Of a stretch of DNA of 64,000 bases, positions 20,761 through 33,600 are shown piece by piece. Source of the DNA: Halocafeteria seosinensis (lineage: Eukaryota; Sar; Bigyra; Bicosoecida); contig LVLI01000325.1 of assembly GCA_001687465.1 (NCBI GenBank), forward strand, positions 62,001-126,000, read 5' to 3'. The stretch's first letter is position 1. Each line of letters opens with the position of its first letter. The position numbers and the translations under genes are program-made. Below the pieces are notes generated by a model. That model was not told the origin of the DNA. It saw only the letters and a list, made by a program, of their open reading frames with translations, and made no database searches.

Positions 20761-23381
20761 TCACTCCTTCCTACCGTCTTTGGATTCTATATCGGGAGAG
20801 CCCAGCTGCGACAGTACTTCCAACAGTTTCACGTGATCCTGTCCACAAAACCTCATATGCAGGTTACTCTCGATGACTGATAATGTTTCCTCCAAGGCTT
20901 CATCGAAGACCGCTGAGATTTCCAAAAGGAAACCAGATAAATGTCCATACATTTGTTCGTGACAATTTTCGCTGGTTTGTGTGCTGCCGCGTAAGAGTTT
21001 TATAACATTTTCATCGCTAAGTTCCACTAGAGTTGCCTGCCTGTTTGTATTCACTTGAACGGCAGGATTGCGGTGGCGCGAGTTCCCAGACATACTCAAA
21101 TCGATAAGATTGCCGAATAATGCATTGATGTTGTGTGCAACAACAATGCGAGTTCTTTCCGAAACGTTTACTTGGAGTACACTTTCATCTTCTATAAAGA
21201 GTTTAAAAATTCGCTTCGCTAACTGTGCTAATTTCACCATCGTATGGTCACTGAGCCGAGGATATGCACCATGCGTATGAAACCCCATCTCGTCGGCGGC
21301 ATTGAGACTACGCTCAACTAAGATTTTAGCAACATGTGATACCATGTTGCATCCGGATACAAATTGTTTCCGTGTATGGTCAAGCTGTCGTCGCGACAAC
21401 CCGTGGAATGCATTATCCACAGCGAAGTTGTCTAGTCGCTTAGAATATCGAACATTCAGCACAACGAGCAGCGAAAGCATTTCGGCCTTGAATTCACGGG
21501 CTGCCACAAAAAAATCAAGCAACTCAGGACACAAAGATCGCGATGCGTGAATTCTCATAAAATGTAAAGCAGGGGCATTTAGGAGAGCCCGCTGAAGTGG
21601 CCATGCCTTCGACACCGCGTTGGCAGAGAGACTTTGCAGCCGGAGCTTTAGACTTCCCGTAATTTCTGTTGACTCGTGGGCGTTTAGGAGTGCACATATC
21701 TCTTCAAGCTTACTTTCTTTTTCAAAATTATTGCTGTGTACCCACGTGTGAGCAACTGATTTTGCAGTTGTCAGGAGACACTTTAGAGCACCTTCGAAAT
21801 CATTGCTCCAATTCCACCCGATCCTATCCACTCCTAGAAAACAAAGAATGTCTGGAGGTCGCTTCTTCTCTGGGGGTAGACAAAAGTTGGCACTACCGAT
21901 ATTCAGTGTCACACTGTTGTATTCCACCTCTGTACATTCAATACACGATCCATAGTTATCAATGTGCTTAGTTCCATCGATATATGTAAATCCATTTGCA
22001 TCGACAGCCGAGTCATCCAGAAATTTTGGAGAGGTCCCTTTGAAAAACTGTTTGACGACGTTTTGCGGGATCTGATCAAAATTATCAATAGAAGTCAGGT
22101 AATGAAGTTCGGCGTGATGGTGACAGCTCGACAATTCCCAATCAGGAAGCACGCTACTCTTGCTCTGAAAGAGCAAAGAGGCAATCCACCGACGCATACT
22201 CGCTTCGGAGGAAGAGCTGGATGAATTGAAATGGACAAGGATATTCTTCCGCTTAACAGCTTTGACAAGACTTTGGTGAAAGGTCAAGCAAAAATTTATC
22301 AAGATGATGTAATGAATGGGGGCATTTTCCCATTGCCATTGTTTGAGTCCGTCAACTGATTCCGAAAAGATCAAATAGATAAAATAGCCAGCTGGAAGGA
22401 ATGTAAGGAGGAACTGGAATTCGTAAGACCCACTAGTAACACCACCAGAAACGGAACTTACTGCCAAATATGCTCCAAACAATAACGCATGACACCAACT
22501 CCCTTTTGATTTGAAAATAGTCTGAGACTCGATACCTATGCATTTCATACAAAAGCACGGTCGATACGCTGCAGCCACAGCTTGAAGAAGGCTTTGTTTG
22601 GTACGAGAACAATGCTAAGCTTTCACCACTTACCTGCAGTAGAAAGCCACCATTGGAAGAAAATACTTCGGAGGTTCATAGATAAAGCAAACAGTGCTCT
22701 GTAGATCCCAACACTCAATGATATAATCTACCTTGACTTGTCGAAAGAAACAACGAATGACATGGGAACGCACGTTCAAACCTCCTTGAGGCTCATCTGT
22801 GAAAAAGACGGCACCTACAAACGATAAAACAAAATTAGCAACAATGATTATTGCAAGCGTCCTGTATGAGCATATAAATTACTATGTAACACTATCGGTA
22901 CAAGTAAGATATACATGTACAGTATGAGTTTCGCTTCTCCGGCTTACCTGTCCTTAACGAGCACGCTCAGTTTCAAGCGCAAGGATGTGCTATACAGGAG
23001 GAGTACTCGCAGCCCGTTCAATACGTAAGGACTTGCATACAGTGAGGGGGTAGCGTGAGATAGGACAAACAAAGCTCGGCAAGTGTGGAGTAGCGCTGCA
23101 TCCTCTGATACCTCGTCGATAGACAGTCGCCGGACTTCGTAAGTCAGAATCAAGACGATGAAGGTCACCGACATCATGATTGGCAAAATTGTAAACCATG
23201 ATGACGCGCGCCTGAGTATACGGTTATCTACAGCTTCTGTTCCCATAGTCCCCAAAAATACCGCTGCTGCGCCCAGTAAATAGATGCCAATGATGATTCC
23301 AAAGACAAAGAGCAGCACGAGATTCGCGTCGGTCCGGCGGCTCAGCGAGCTGTACAGCTCTTGTTGGTCCGTCGCAGACAT
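20761..23381 (-). CDS. Seven-transmembrane receptor with C-terminal RGS domain
   Basis: Four exons: 23381-22948, 22861-22634, 22568-22462, 22391-20761; 799 residues. Splicing is supported because each join extends a hydrophobic helix: KDR to TLAIIIVANFVLSFVGAVFF, FYC to SVSTVLLYEM, SIFG to TGYFIYLIF. Seven membrane segments are visible in the first ~300 residues, with NGLRVLLLYSTSLRLK before helix 4, as in plant and fungal receptor-RGS proteins. Near residues 522-690 lies an RGS-like all-helical domain (RALLNAPALHFM, ELLDFFVAAREFKAEM, RIFKLFIEDESVLQVNVSERTR) with a long internal insertion. RGS domains speed GTP hydrolysis by G-alpha subunits at the plasma membrane. The 7TM count is firm; the RGS call is by motif and moderate. 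Confidence 0.68.
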
Positions 23382-24023
23382 TGGAAGACTGCAGTCCGGA
23401 ATCGGTCATCTATGTGCTTCACCGAAAGAGGGGGAGCAATGGCGCTGTTCTGCTGTGAGTTTCTTCCATGAAACACAAGAGAGGTAACGATTCGCGGAGT
23501 GCATGGAACTGCGACAACGTTGTGTATGAAAGTGTACTCTGCCTAAATGATGATTTATCTGCACTACCAAACGACGAAAAACACTATTCAACAAACATAG
23601 TTGGTGCCAGACAATGCTCTTCTCTTTACATGTCTCAGTCAGCGTCACTGTCGATGTCGAACAGTACTGACGTCATCCGATTGGCGAACTTCACAAACAT
23701 GCTCCAAACCCCAGTGGTATCCAGTGGGAACTCCATTCCGGTAGATTACATTGCGTTGGTTGGACGCACTGAGAATCTGAAACTAAAGCAGTGCCTACAA
23801 TTGAAGGGGCACCATACTGATTATTGCGACGGCCGGTAAGCCATAAATAATACACACTACTACTGCAACTAGTGTAATATTCGTATAGTTGTACAACTAC
23901 GTGTATCTCCCATCGAACGTGTCACAATCATCAAGCAGTGAGTTGAACACATCGCGCCCACATTTCTAGAGCCAACGAACTCCAGTTTAGGTTCCGTTTG
24001 ATAAATTTTTGTATCCACTACAC
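23382..24023. other. Intergenic region receptor-RGS / channel A
   Basis: 640 bp. A plus-strand frame with an ATG (23468-23839, 123 codons) resembles no known family and has a Ser/Asn-rich bland composition; it is not annotated as a gene. Confidence 0.35.
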
Positions 24024-27000
24024 TCAAGTTGCTGAATTGTGGTCAATTTGCAGCTTGTGATTGCTAGTAACTGTTGGAGTACTGGTTGTCATGTTTGTCG
24101 CGGCAGTTTGAGTTTCTTCGGAGTCACCGTCCTTGTTCCCGGAGCGTGAGTCTACTCTACCATGGGAAGGAATTACTCTTCTTATGTTTCCAGTGTGTAC
24201 TCTAGAGGAGGCACTGTAATGTTGCTTGCTGTCGCTGTTGGACGCTGGAGTAGGATGCACTTGGGCATTTGCTTGGCTCTTGCTACTGGCGGACGTTTGA
24301 GCAACGGTATTTGACGGGACGTCTGAAGTATCTCCACAAGGGTTGTTACCCATGCAGGTAGAGAGGCCGTCTTCATCGGCATAGAAATTCCGCATAGGAG
24401 GAGCGAATGTATAATCCGCTCCTTTAGCGTGGCGTTTTAATCCGCGCTGCTGTTGTTCGTAGACGCGGCTCACTGCATTTAGTAGAAACGCGTGTAAAAC
24501 CTGTGTACGAGGTAAACCAGGAACCCTAAACCCATGCTCTATCATTTCCGCTTCAGTAGGCTCCCTACCGTACTCCTTCTTTAAGACTTGTCTCCGGCTC
24601 CGGTATCTCCAACGATAAGCAAAATCTGTTAGGATGTCGAAGGCTAGAGCTTCTCTGGCACTCTTCGAACTTGTGTTTGTTTGAGCCCTAACAAATGCAC
24701 TAGCTACTTTGCTGCGGGAAGGATCCCTCACACTTTCTCTCCAATAAGGCATTCTTGCATTGTGTACCAGGGCATGAAGAACCGTGTGGTAGGTGTACCC
24801 TCCGTTGGTCGCTGGTATGTCCAGGCTCAAAAGCAATAGCCTCGCCTGGCTAAGAATTGAAATACTAGGATCTAGACCAGGGTGCCCCTGCAGTCCTAGT
24901 GGATACTTGAGGTTTGATACTAATGCAACAAGATTATTTATCTCCTTAATAACGTTTTTTGCCCGCGGGTCAAAGAAGGCCCATTCCTGTTGAAAGCCCT
25001 CCAGAGCTTCTGTCGTTAAAATATACGGCTTTGAGCTATCCGGTTCTTCGATGGAGTTTTCCAAGAAGTTATTCAAAATAACCGCTACCATTAAGTTTAC
25101 TAAGACGTACGTGGTCGCCATAACGAAACTAGAAAAATACAAGGGAGGTCCTATGGGCTCGCCGCAATTGTCTCCCTCGATACAATACGGAGGCTCAACC
25201 ATAAGGTCATGCATGATACCGTTCCAATCTTCTCCAGTTTGGGTCCGAAACAAAGTAAGCATGCTTCTCCAGAAAGTCCTGAAGTTTGCGTTCTCATTCA
25301 GGAACGCTCTCTCTTTTCCGAATCGTACATGCGCAAAAAGGTTCATTCCTAGCACTGCGTAGATGTAAATAACGAGGAACAATACCGCCATAATATTAAA
25401 CAGGGACGGAAGCGAAATTAGTAGTGTTCGAAACATCTGACGTAATCCGGGGCTAGTTTTTACCATTCGGAAGATACGGAGTACACGAAAAACTCGGAAA
25501 AAGGTTGCAGTGCTTCCTGCTTCTCCAGCAAGTCCAGCCAGTCCGACTACGACCAACAGGAAGTCGAATTGGTTCCATCTGATGCCAAAGTATTGTGTTA
25601 AGCCAAATCCGAGGATCTTAATGACAGCTTCGACAGTAAACAGAGTTAGGAAGGCAATGTTTGAGTACGTCTGAAACCTCAACCAGGAGTCGTTCATATC
25701 ATAATGCCGACTGGCAAACACCAGTGTGTTCAGGCAGATGCACGCCATGATGCCTAAGTCGAAGTAGTGGTTTGAAGCGAGCATGTAGCATCGCTCACGG
25801 AATCCTTGAAATATACCTGTCGGACGACGCATGGCTCGCTTCGGAGATGAAGCAGCCATTTGCTTGACACTCGCTACCCATCGTGATTGCTCTTCAGTTA
25901 GTAGTCCCGCTCCTTCCGCTTCCTCACGTAATGACTGGTAGTAGTTGACGACTACACCAGTGAATACTTCGAACATGAAGAAGTTGAATGCAAACTGAAC
26001 GAGGATGAACCAGATCGCTGCTGCTGGCTTGTTCTCTTTCTCAATGGCCACCCCAGGTTCCGTGGCGTCCACAGTGTTGAACATAATGGTGGGCCACAAT
26101 TCGTTCGTAGCTACCTCGAAAACTGTTAAAAGCGCATTCAGCACGTTGTCAAAATTTTGTTCCATGGGTTCCCATACTCTACCAAACGTAGTGCCATCTG
26201 CGCTTAGGCGACACTCTTCGATCTGTTCACTGGTTGGCAGATTGAAACACTCGTCATTCCTAAGAGTGAAAGATCCGACGCACTCTTCTTCGGTTCTAAT
26301 AGAATCATCATTACATCGATACAGTGAACCCATCCAGTTTTGTACTCCTACTATAGCGAAAATAGTCATGAACATGATGTTGACGAGGATCACTGATGCA
26401 ACTCTCGGCACTGCCCCGATTACAGCGTTTATCACCAAACGTACCCCTGGGAATCGTCTTACCACACGTAATGGTCTCAATGAGCGTAGCGCTCGAAGAG
26501 CTCGCAGTGAGCGTAGGGAGTTATCACCAGTGGTCATAACGACGCCAATTAGTGAAATCACAATAACTACGAAGTCAAGAAAATCCCACCCATTTCTCAA
26601 GTACGCATGTCTCTCCCAAACGAAGCCTTTAGCAATGGTTTTCAGCACCATTTCTGACACGAAAACTACCAGGATGACGATTTCTGAAACGTCAAGAAAA
26701 GCAGCCATTTCGGGGCAAGCGTCAGGATGAGAACTGGAGAGCTCTTTACATTCTCGGATGTGAGGCTCCTCCAACGCCAACAGTATAGATGAGTATAGGA
26801 TTACCAATAGTATTAACCTCTCAAACCATGTATTTGAGATCGCTGCGGCGCAGATTTCACGGAAGCGGTTATCCGGAGCGAATAAAAAAAATGAGTACTG
26901 TGAGATCGAGAACGGACCCTTCCCGTAAGTTTTCCGTAGAGAAAAGGCGTGCTCTTCTAAACGCTCTGACTCAGCTCGTACTCGGACTTCGCCTTTGTAA

Positions 27001-29826
27001 TTAATCCTTAGCCTGACGTCTTCTCCGGAAGCTGTGTTGAGCGTAGTCTCCACGTTTGGTCGCCCATGTCTCTTGTATCTCATTAGCAGTTGCGGTGATA
27101 CTTGATCATACTCTACTTCTCCTTGGTCTTCAGTTGTCGAAGACCAGTTCCGTTTCGGTAGTTCTACAGATGAAGGAGCTTCGATGAGAGCTTCCTCCTT
27201 CGTGAAATTAGTAGGGTGTAGAGCCAGGTTGGTGTTACTCAATTGCGGTTCCGTGGAGTCCATGTCAAGCTGCTTGCAATTTTCGACACTATCACTTTGG
27301 TTTTTATATCCAAATTGTTCAATATGCTCTGTGGCGTCAGTTCTGTCGGTATTCTGTAACGAGCAGCCTGTTGAAATTTGAAATTCTCTGTCGACATCTT
27401 TCCTTTTGCCTGCTTCCAGCTGAGGAGATTGGGCATGGTCGGTATACGCATCTCCCCTGGGTTCGAAATTGCTCAACAGGATAGCCAAAAACAGACTTAA
27501 TATCATATAATTGCCAATCACGATTAAGGATAAACAATAAAGCACAGTGGACGTATAGCCAAATTTTGGAATGTAGGTGTATAGAACAGAGTTCCAATCC
27601 TCTGTGGTTAATATCTGGAAGACCGTCACAACTGCCCACCATAAATTATCGAAGTGCGGTCGTGGACGCTCATCTTCTTTCCACTTCCCTCCGAAGAGTT
27701 GCATCCCTAATAAGGCATACACGAACAGGAAAATGAGTAACACCAAACTGACGTAAAATACACCACCCAACGACTTGACAATAGTTTCCAATAGCCTGTG
27801 CAGTGGTTTCCATGTCTTTGCTACCTTGAACGTGCGTAGGATACGGATCGCTCTAAGAACAGATATCCCTGGCAGCGCAGGGCCAATAGTGAAAGCAAGC
27901 AGAACCTCCAATATAGAAATAACGACCACAACGCCGTCAAAAATGTTGAATTTGGATCGTAAATATCCTCGCAGTCCAAACGCGTATACCTTTAATGCCA
28001 TTTCAGTAGCGAAAGCGATAGTACAAGCCCCGTTAACCCAGTCTTGTGTAGAATCTAGCCAATCGGGCATCTGGAAGTGCTCCACGGCCAAAGCCAAGGT
28101 ATTCAAAATTATAAGCAAACCCATCATTACTTCGAACCAAAAACTATTTACTATTTCCTTGATTTTGGCCTTGCGGTGGTTATTTTCTTGCATTTCGTGA
28201 GGAAACTCCAGCGGCAATTTACCTCGGAAAGATTGTGACGTTGCTGGAGCGTCGTACAACGCCAATTCCTCGTCAGCTTCCCTCAGTTGTCTCATTTTCT
28301 CCTCTTCCTGCTCTTTGAGCTCTGAATCGGCCTTCGAGTATTCCTCCCAAATCACAGCAAGGGAAAGATTGAGGACGAAGTATGAGCAAAAGAAAACCAG
28401 TAGAACAAAGTAAATAGCATTCAACCAGGAGTTACCAAAGCCTGAGTTCAGGTCATACAAAAATTCCACCCATCCCTCCAAGGTAACACTCACAAATATG
28501 GTTAAACAGGCGAGACCAAAGTTATCCCATGCAGCTGCCCCATCTTGCGGGTTCCCATATACCTCACAGGAGGTGTGTAGATATTCTGTCTGCCTCGTCC
28601 CGTTGCTGAGTTCAAACGGCACAATTTTGAGTCCGCATTCATCTCCGTCGTTTTGAGTACATGTCGAACCGTCGGCCTCGAACTTTTCGCAGGATAGGCC
28701 GCAAATATATTCTTCCAAAGGGATACTTTTTTCGCCTGTGCACATCCAGTAGTTGAAGAGTACCGCGTCTGCAAGGATATACCAACTGGTACTTACTCTC
28801 GGGATGCATGTAGAAGCATCTTCCTCGTAACACTCCTTGATAGAGCTGATTGCCAACTATGGCAAAAATAAGAAACGCAAATCCCACCAGGTACAGTAAC
28901 TGACAAAGAGCCGGAAGTGCCTTGAGGAGAGCTTGTACAACAGTTTTCAGTCCTGGAAGGACAAGGAAGCTAAGAAAGCGACTTCTGGAGATATCAGCGC
29001 CCTTTGACATACCTGGAGCGGCCTGCAGGGCACGGAGTGGTCGAAGCACCCGCAACGTTCGGAGGCTCGAAAACGTGCCCACAGAAGGCAACAAAGCCAA
29101 GTACCTGCGATAGCGGCGAAAGGCGTACATATACCTTCGCCTGGCGTAGACAAATTCGGGCATGTGATACATACCCAACGAGAACCACAAGAGAGTCGAG
29201 CCAATTCCACTTGTCCGCAAAATAACTGTTCTTTCCGAAGACGCCACAAGCTGTCATCTTGATAAGCATCTCTATTGTAAAAATTAGTGTGAAGATCAGT
29301 TCCGACTGCAGAGAAATTTGGTTACGGGGAGCACTGTCGGGAGACTTTGGGTCTTTGATTGCTAAGAAAATGCAGTTGATAAAGATTGTTGCAAGTATAA
29401 ATCGGTCAAACCAAGAATTATAATAAAGAGACAAACACAACTGGCGAACTGGATTGTCCATTGAAACCCATAGCCATGCATGTTCCTGGACATTGAGCTG
29501 CGAGGCACATAGACACTTAAATAATGCACCACCAGTTCAATCGCAAATTCGTGAATGCTTACTTCCTTTAGCATCAGATGAGATGTATTCATTTCCCTGG
29601 CACCCTTAAGTATAGCTCCGTGGAAACTCTTTCGCGCTGAGCCCAACGAACGGGAGCTCTTCTCCTGAGGGCTTTGTTCACCATCATTGGAAGAGTTTGT
29701 TAGCTCCTTAGCGGAGGCATCGGGGGAATAGCCATTCTTCTCAAAAAGAGAGGACTTTTTATGACCTGACGGGCTTTCCTCGTTCGGGTTACTCTTATGA
29801 TGCTCGCCTGGATCACGCTGACCCAT
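24024..29826 (-). CDS. Four-domain voltage-gated cation channel, EEEE filter (channel A)
   Basis: Five exons: 29826-29563, 29497-29175, 29104-29013, 28952-28797, 28735-24024; 1,848 residues. It has four repeats of six membrane segments plus pore. S4 segments are obvious: RTLRVLRPLRAL (I), RAIRILRTFKVAK (II), RSLRALRALRSLRPLRVV (III), FRVFRVLRIFRMVK (IV). Pore loops read TLEGW, TTEDW, TNELW and TGEDW, placing Glu at about 365, 657, 1157 and 1447. This EEEE ring is the signature of Ca2+-selective CaV channels. The domain I pore is preceded by a Cys-rich extracellular loop. The III-IV linker carries LLTEEQSRWV. The C-terminal tail is long and Ser/Thr-rich; no IQ motif was identified. Role inferred: voltage-gated Ca2+ entry at the plasma or flagellar membrane. 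Confidence 0.93.
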
Positions 29827-30661
29827 GGTGAGTTCAATCCATGCGCTCCTTATTGAACCTTAGAAACTTATCCCGGAAGCTTCCCTCACGAGCTAGAGAG
29901 GCGCCTTATCCCGATATCTCTATCTAAAACAACCATGCATCATGTTTTTACTGCTTATAAAGCAAGTAGTAGACGGTAGCACGTTGCTCAATGAGGGAAA
30001 CATGGCCTATCAGTGTTTACCAGAGTATAAGCCCTCGCTCCAATACAAAACCATAAGAGGACGGATATGCACGCTTTATTAGTTAAGAAATTTGATAATG
30101 ACATTCCTACATAAAGTATTGTTACTAATTTCTAACTATGCAGGCCTGTGTTGGAGTCGTGCGGAAAACCAGTACCAAGGACTCATCCAGCAGTTGAATA
30201 CACACATATTGTTATCCAGCATACCGGCAAGTTAGTAGGACACCAGGCACGCTAATTAACCCAGTTTGTAGTGTATTTATCCTCATGGAACAGCAGTGTT
30301 GTAAAACACGGTACAACACGGGCAGAGTAAACATCCTGGTCCGCCTTACAAGCAGATGTAACCCTCCGGACTCATGGCGGCGGCCATGCTCTTTTCGCCC
30401 GTGACCACAGGACGGTAGGAGCAATACTAATGCGCACATGGCGCACTTGCTATGAGTCATAATACTTACGTTCATTGCTTGCAGTTCTGTGATAAACTCG
30501 GTCAATCGCTGGTTTCACAGAAAACACGATTTGTCGGTGGAATGGTTTCTTTGTGTGTTTCTCGAATCAAACAGACTGCAGCTATCCTCTCTATAATGCG
30601 TCATACAAGTTTTCAGGGTGAAACCCGCGAGGCGTGGGTGGAAACTTCAGTGCTTGGACTG
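29827..30661. other. Intergenic region between the two channel genes
   Basis: 835 bp with no coding frame worth annotating. It should contain the channel A promoter and the channel B 3' end. Confidence 0.5.
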
Positions 30662-33600
30662 TCAGGTAACCGGGAGTCGTAGCCTCTGGTCTTTCGCTTT
30701 CTGGTACTCAATGGGCCCCTGCTCTTCCGCTTTCTGGTGCTCAACGGGCCTCTGCTCTTTCGCTTTCTGGTGGTCTTGCTTGGATCGCTCTAAAGACGGA
30801 AGACCTGGCTCTTCTATTTCTGTTTCGACTGCGTTAGAATTCCTGCAGTCTAATGAAGCACATGATTCGCCTGTACAATGTGCTACCAACATCCGTCTGC
30901 TGGTAGATGATTCACTTAATTCGTCGCTGTCTCGTAATGGTGGGGCGTAAGTATAATCTGCTGCCACAGCATGCCGCTTAAACCCTTCCTGTTGCTCTGC
31001 ATACAAAGCAAACGCGGCATTTAATAAGAAAGCTCTGATGATGCGAATCCGGGGAAGGCCGGGACGTGTGAAGCCCATTTGAAGCATCTCACTGTTGGTA
31101 GGCGAACGGCCCTCTTTCTGCTCGAACGACCGTTTACACGACTTGTATTTCCATCGGTAAACAACGTCTGCCAGGATTTCTTTAGCTACCATCTCTCTTA
31201 CCGACGCACACTCACCACGTTCATGCCCGGCTATGTTAAACGCAGAGTTCTCAGCGTCGAATACATACACGGTTGTTTTCCAAGTCGGTAGCCTTGCGTT
31301 ATGTACCAACGCCTGTAGAACAGTATGGTACGTGAAACCACCTCTTACAAGAGGGATGTCAATACCGAGGAGCATCAACCTCGCCTGATTCAATAACCCT
31401 TTTTGCAGATCCAGTGCAGGGTGACCGCGCAAACCGAGCGGATATTGCAAACTCGATACCAGGGCGATCAAACTATTAACATCTTTGATGACGTTTCGTG
31501 CTTTGGGATCAAATAGAGCCCACTGTTGTCGGAATTCCTCCAATGCCTCTGGCGTGAGAATGTATGGCCGCTCGGGATCTGATTCTTCGACCGAACTTTC
31601 TAGGAAGTTGTTTAATATAACGGCCACCATTAAATTCACCAACACATACGTAGACACCAGCACAAAACTGCAGAAGTACAGTGGGGGCCCAAAGCTCCCA
31701 CCACAGTTGCTTCCTTCTGTGCAGTACGGAGGTTTTACCATAAGGTCATGCATGATCCCATTCCAATCTTCTCCTGTCTGAGTTCTGAAAAGGGTTAACA
31801 TGCTTCTCCAAAAGCTCTTGAAATTGGCATCAGAATTCAGAAATTCCCTATCGCGTCCGAAGCGGACATGCGAGTACAAATTCATGCCTACAACTGCATA
31901 GATATACGTTACCAAGCCGAGAACTGCCATGATGTTAAACAATGAAGGCAACGAAATCAGCAAGGTCCGGAACATCTGTCGTAGTCCCGGGCTTGTTTTG
32001 ACCATACGGAATATCCGCAGCACGCGGAATATACGGAAAAAAGTCGACATACCTCCCAGATCTCCGGAAAGTCCTATAAGCCCGACAATCACTAGAACAA
32101 AATCAAACTGATTCCACCGGATTCCGAAGTATTGGGAGAACCCGAACCCCAGGAGTTTCAACAGCGCTTCCAAAGTAAAGATCAGAACGAAGAGTAGATT
32201 GGAGTAGGTATGCAACGCGAGCCAGCTATCGCTCATGCGATAGTGCCGGGTGCACAGTACAATTGCGTTCAAGCAAATACATACAATAATCGCGCAGTCA
32301 AAATAGTGGTTCGACGCGATCATGTAACACTTCGTGCGGAACTCCTTGAGAATCCCTTTAGGCCGACGCATGGCCCTTTTCGGGGATGAAGCCGCCATTT
32401 GCTTGACACTCGCTACCCATCGTGCTTGCTCAGTAGTAAGTAATCCTGCTCCTTCCGATTTGTCCCTCAATGATTGATAATAGTCGACGACAACTCCGGT
32501 GAATACTTCGAACATGAAGAAATTGAAGACAAGCTGCACCAAGATGAACCATATGGCTGCCATAGGGTTATTTTCTTTGCGTAATGCCGTTCCAGGCTCT
32601 GTGGCATCTACAGTGTTGAACATGATGGTTGGCCATAATTCATTTGTGGCCACCTCGAAAACTGTTAACATAGAGTTCAACACGTCATCAAAGTTTTGAA
32701 CCATCGGTTCCCAGATTCGTTGGAATTGTGTACCGCTTGGGTCCAATAGACACGCCTCTATTTGCGACTCAGTGGGCAAGTTGTAACATTCAGCATCCAT
32801 GAGAGGGAACGTGCCAATGCAGTCCTCTTTCGTAGAAATGGATGCATCATTACAGCGATACAGCTTCCCCATCCAATTCTGCACCCCCACTATGGCAAAA
32901 ATTAGCATAAACATAATGTTGACCAAAATCAGGGAGCCTACACGCGGAATTGATCCAATAATGGCGTTGATGACGAGGCGCACACCAGGAAATCGACGCA
33001 CCACTCTCAGAGGTCGAAGAGCCCTGAGAGCTCTTAGAGCTCTTAGAGAGTCAAGGGAATTGGAGCCTGAAGGGACAAGCATAGAAATCATCGAGAAAAC
33101 TAAGACGAGGAAGTCTAGTGCATCCCACCCATTCCTTAAGTAGGCGTGCTTCTCCACTATGAACCCTCTAGAGATGCTCTTGAGGACCATTTCAACCGTA
33201 AAAAGACTGAGAATAACTATTTCAGAAACATCGAGGAATGCACCTACTGAGGGACATGCATCAGGTTCAGATTCTCGTTCCTTGCACTCTTGAATTTCTG
33301 GTTCTTCCACAGCGAGCAACACGGAGGAGTATAGTATCACGAAAAGAGTAAAGCGCTCAAACCATTTGTTGTAGGTCACCTTGGTTACCAGTACTCTAAA
33401 GCGATTCTCTGGGGAAAAGCAATAAAAAGAATAATTCTTCGCGGAAAAAGGACCAGCTCCATAAGTTGTTTCCAGCGAAAACGGGTTGTGGGCAGAAGAC
33501 TCTTCAGGCGACCTAACTGCCACCTTCCCCGTATTACTGATCCTTAAATGAACGGGCTTCCCTGATTCACCATTCAATGTTGTTTCTAAATCAGGTTTCC

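Noticed and set aside
23468..23839. 123-codon plus-strand frame between the receptor-RGS gene and channel A
   Set aside because: It has an ATG but no recognisable domain, bland composition and no splice partner; left as intergenic.
28769..28796. A 28-nt intron in channel A
   Set aside because: An acceptor at 28769 would give a 28-nt intron. The homologous position in channel B uses the CACAG acceptor further on; the matching site in A gives a 61-nt intron and an aligned protein (HPESEKSIPLEEYICG).
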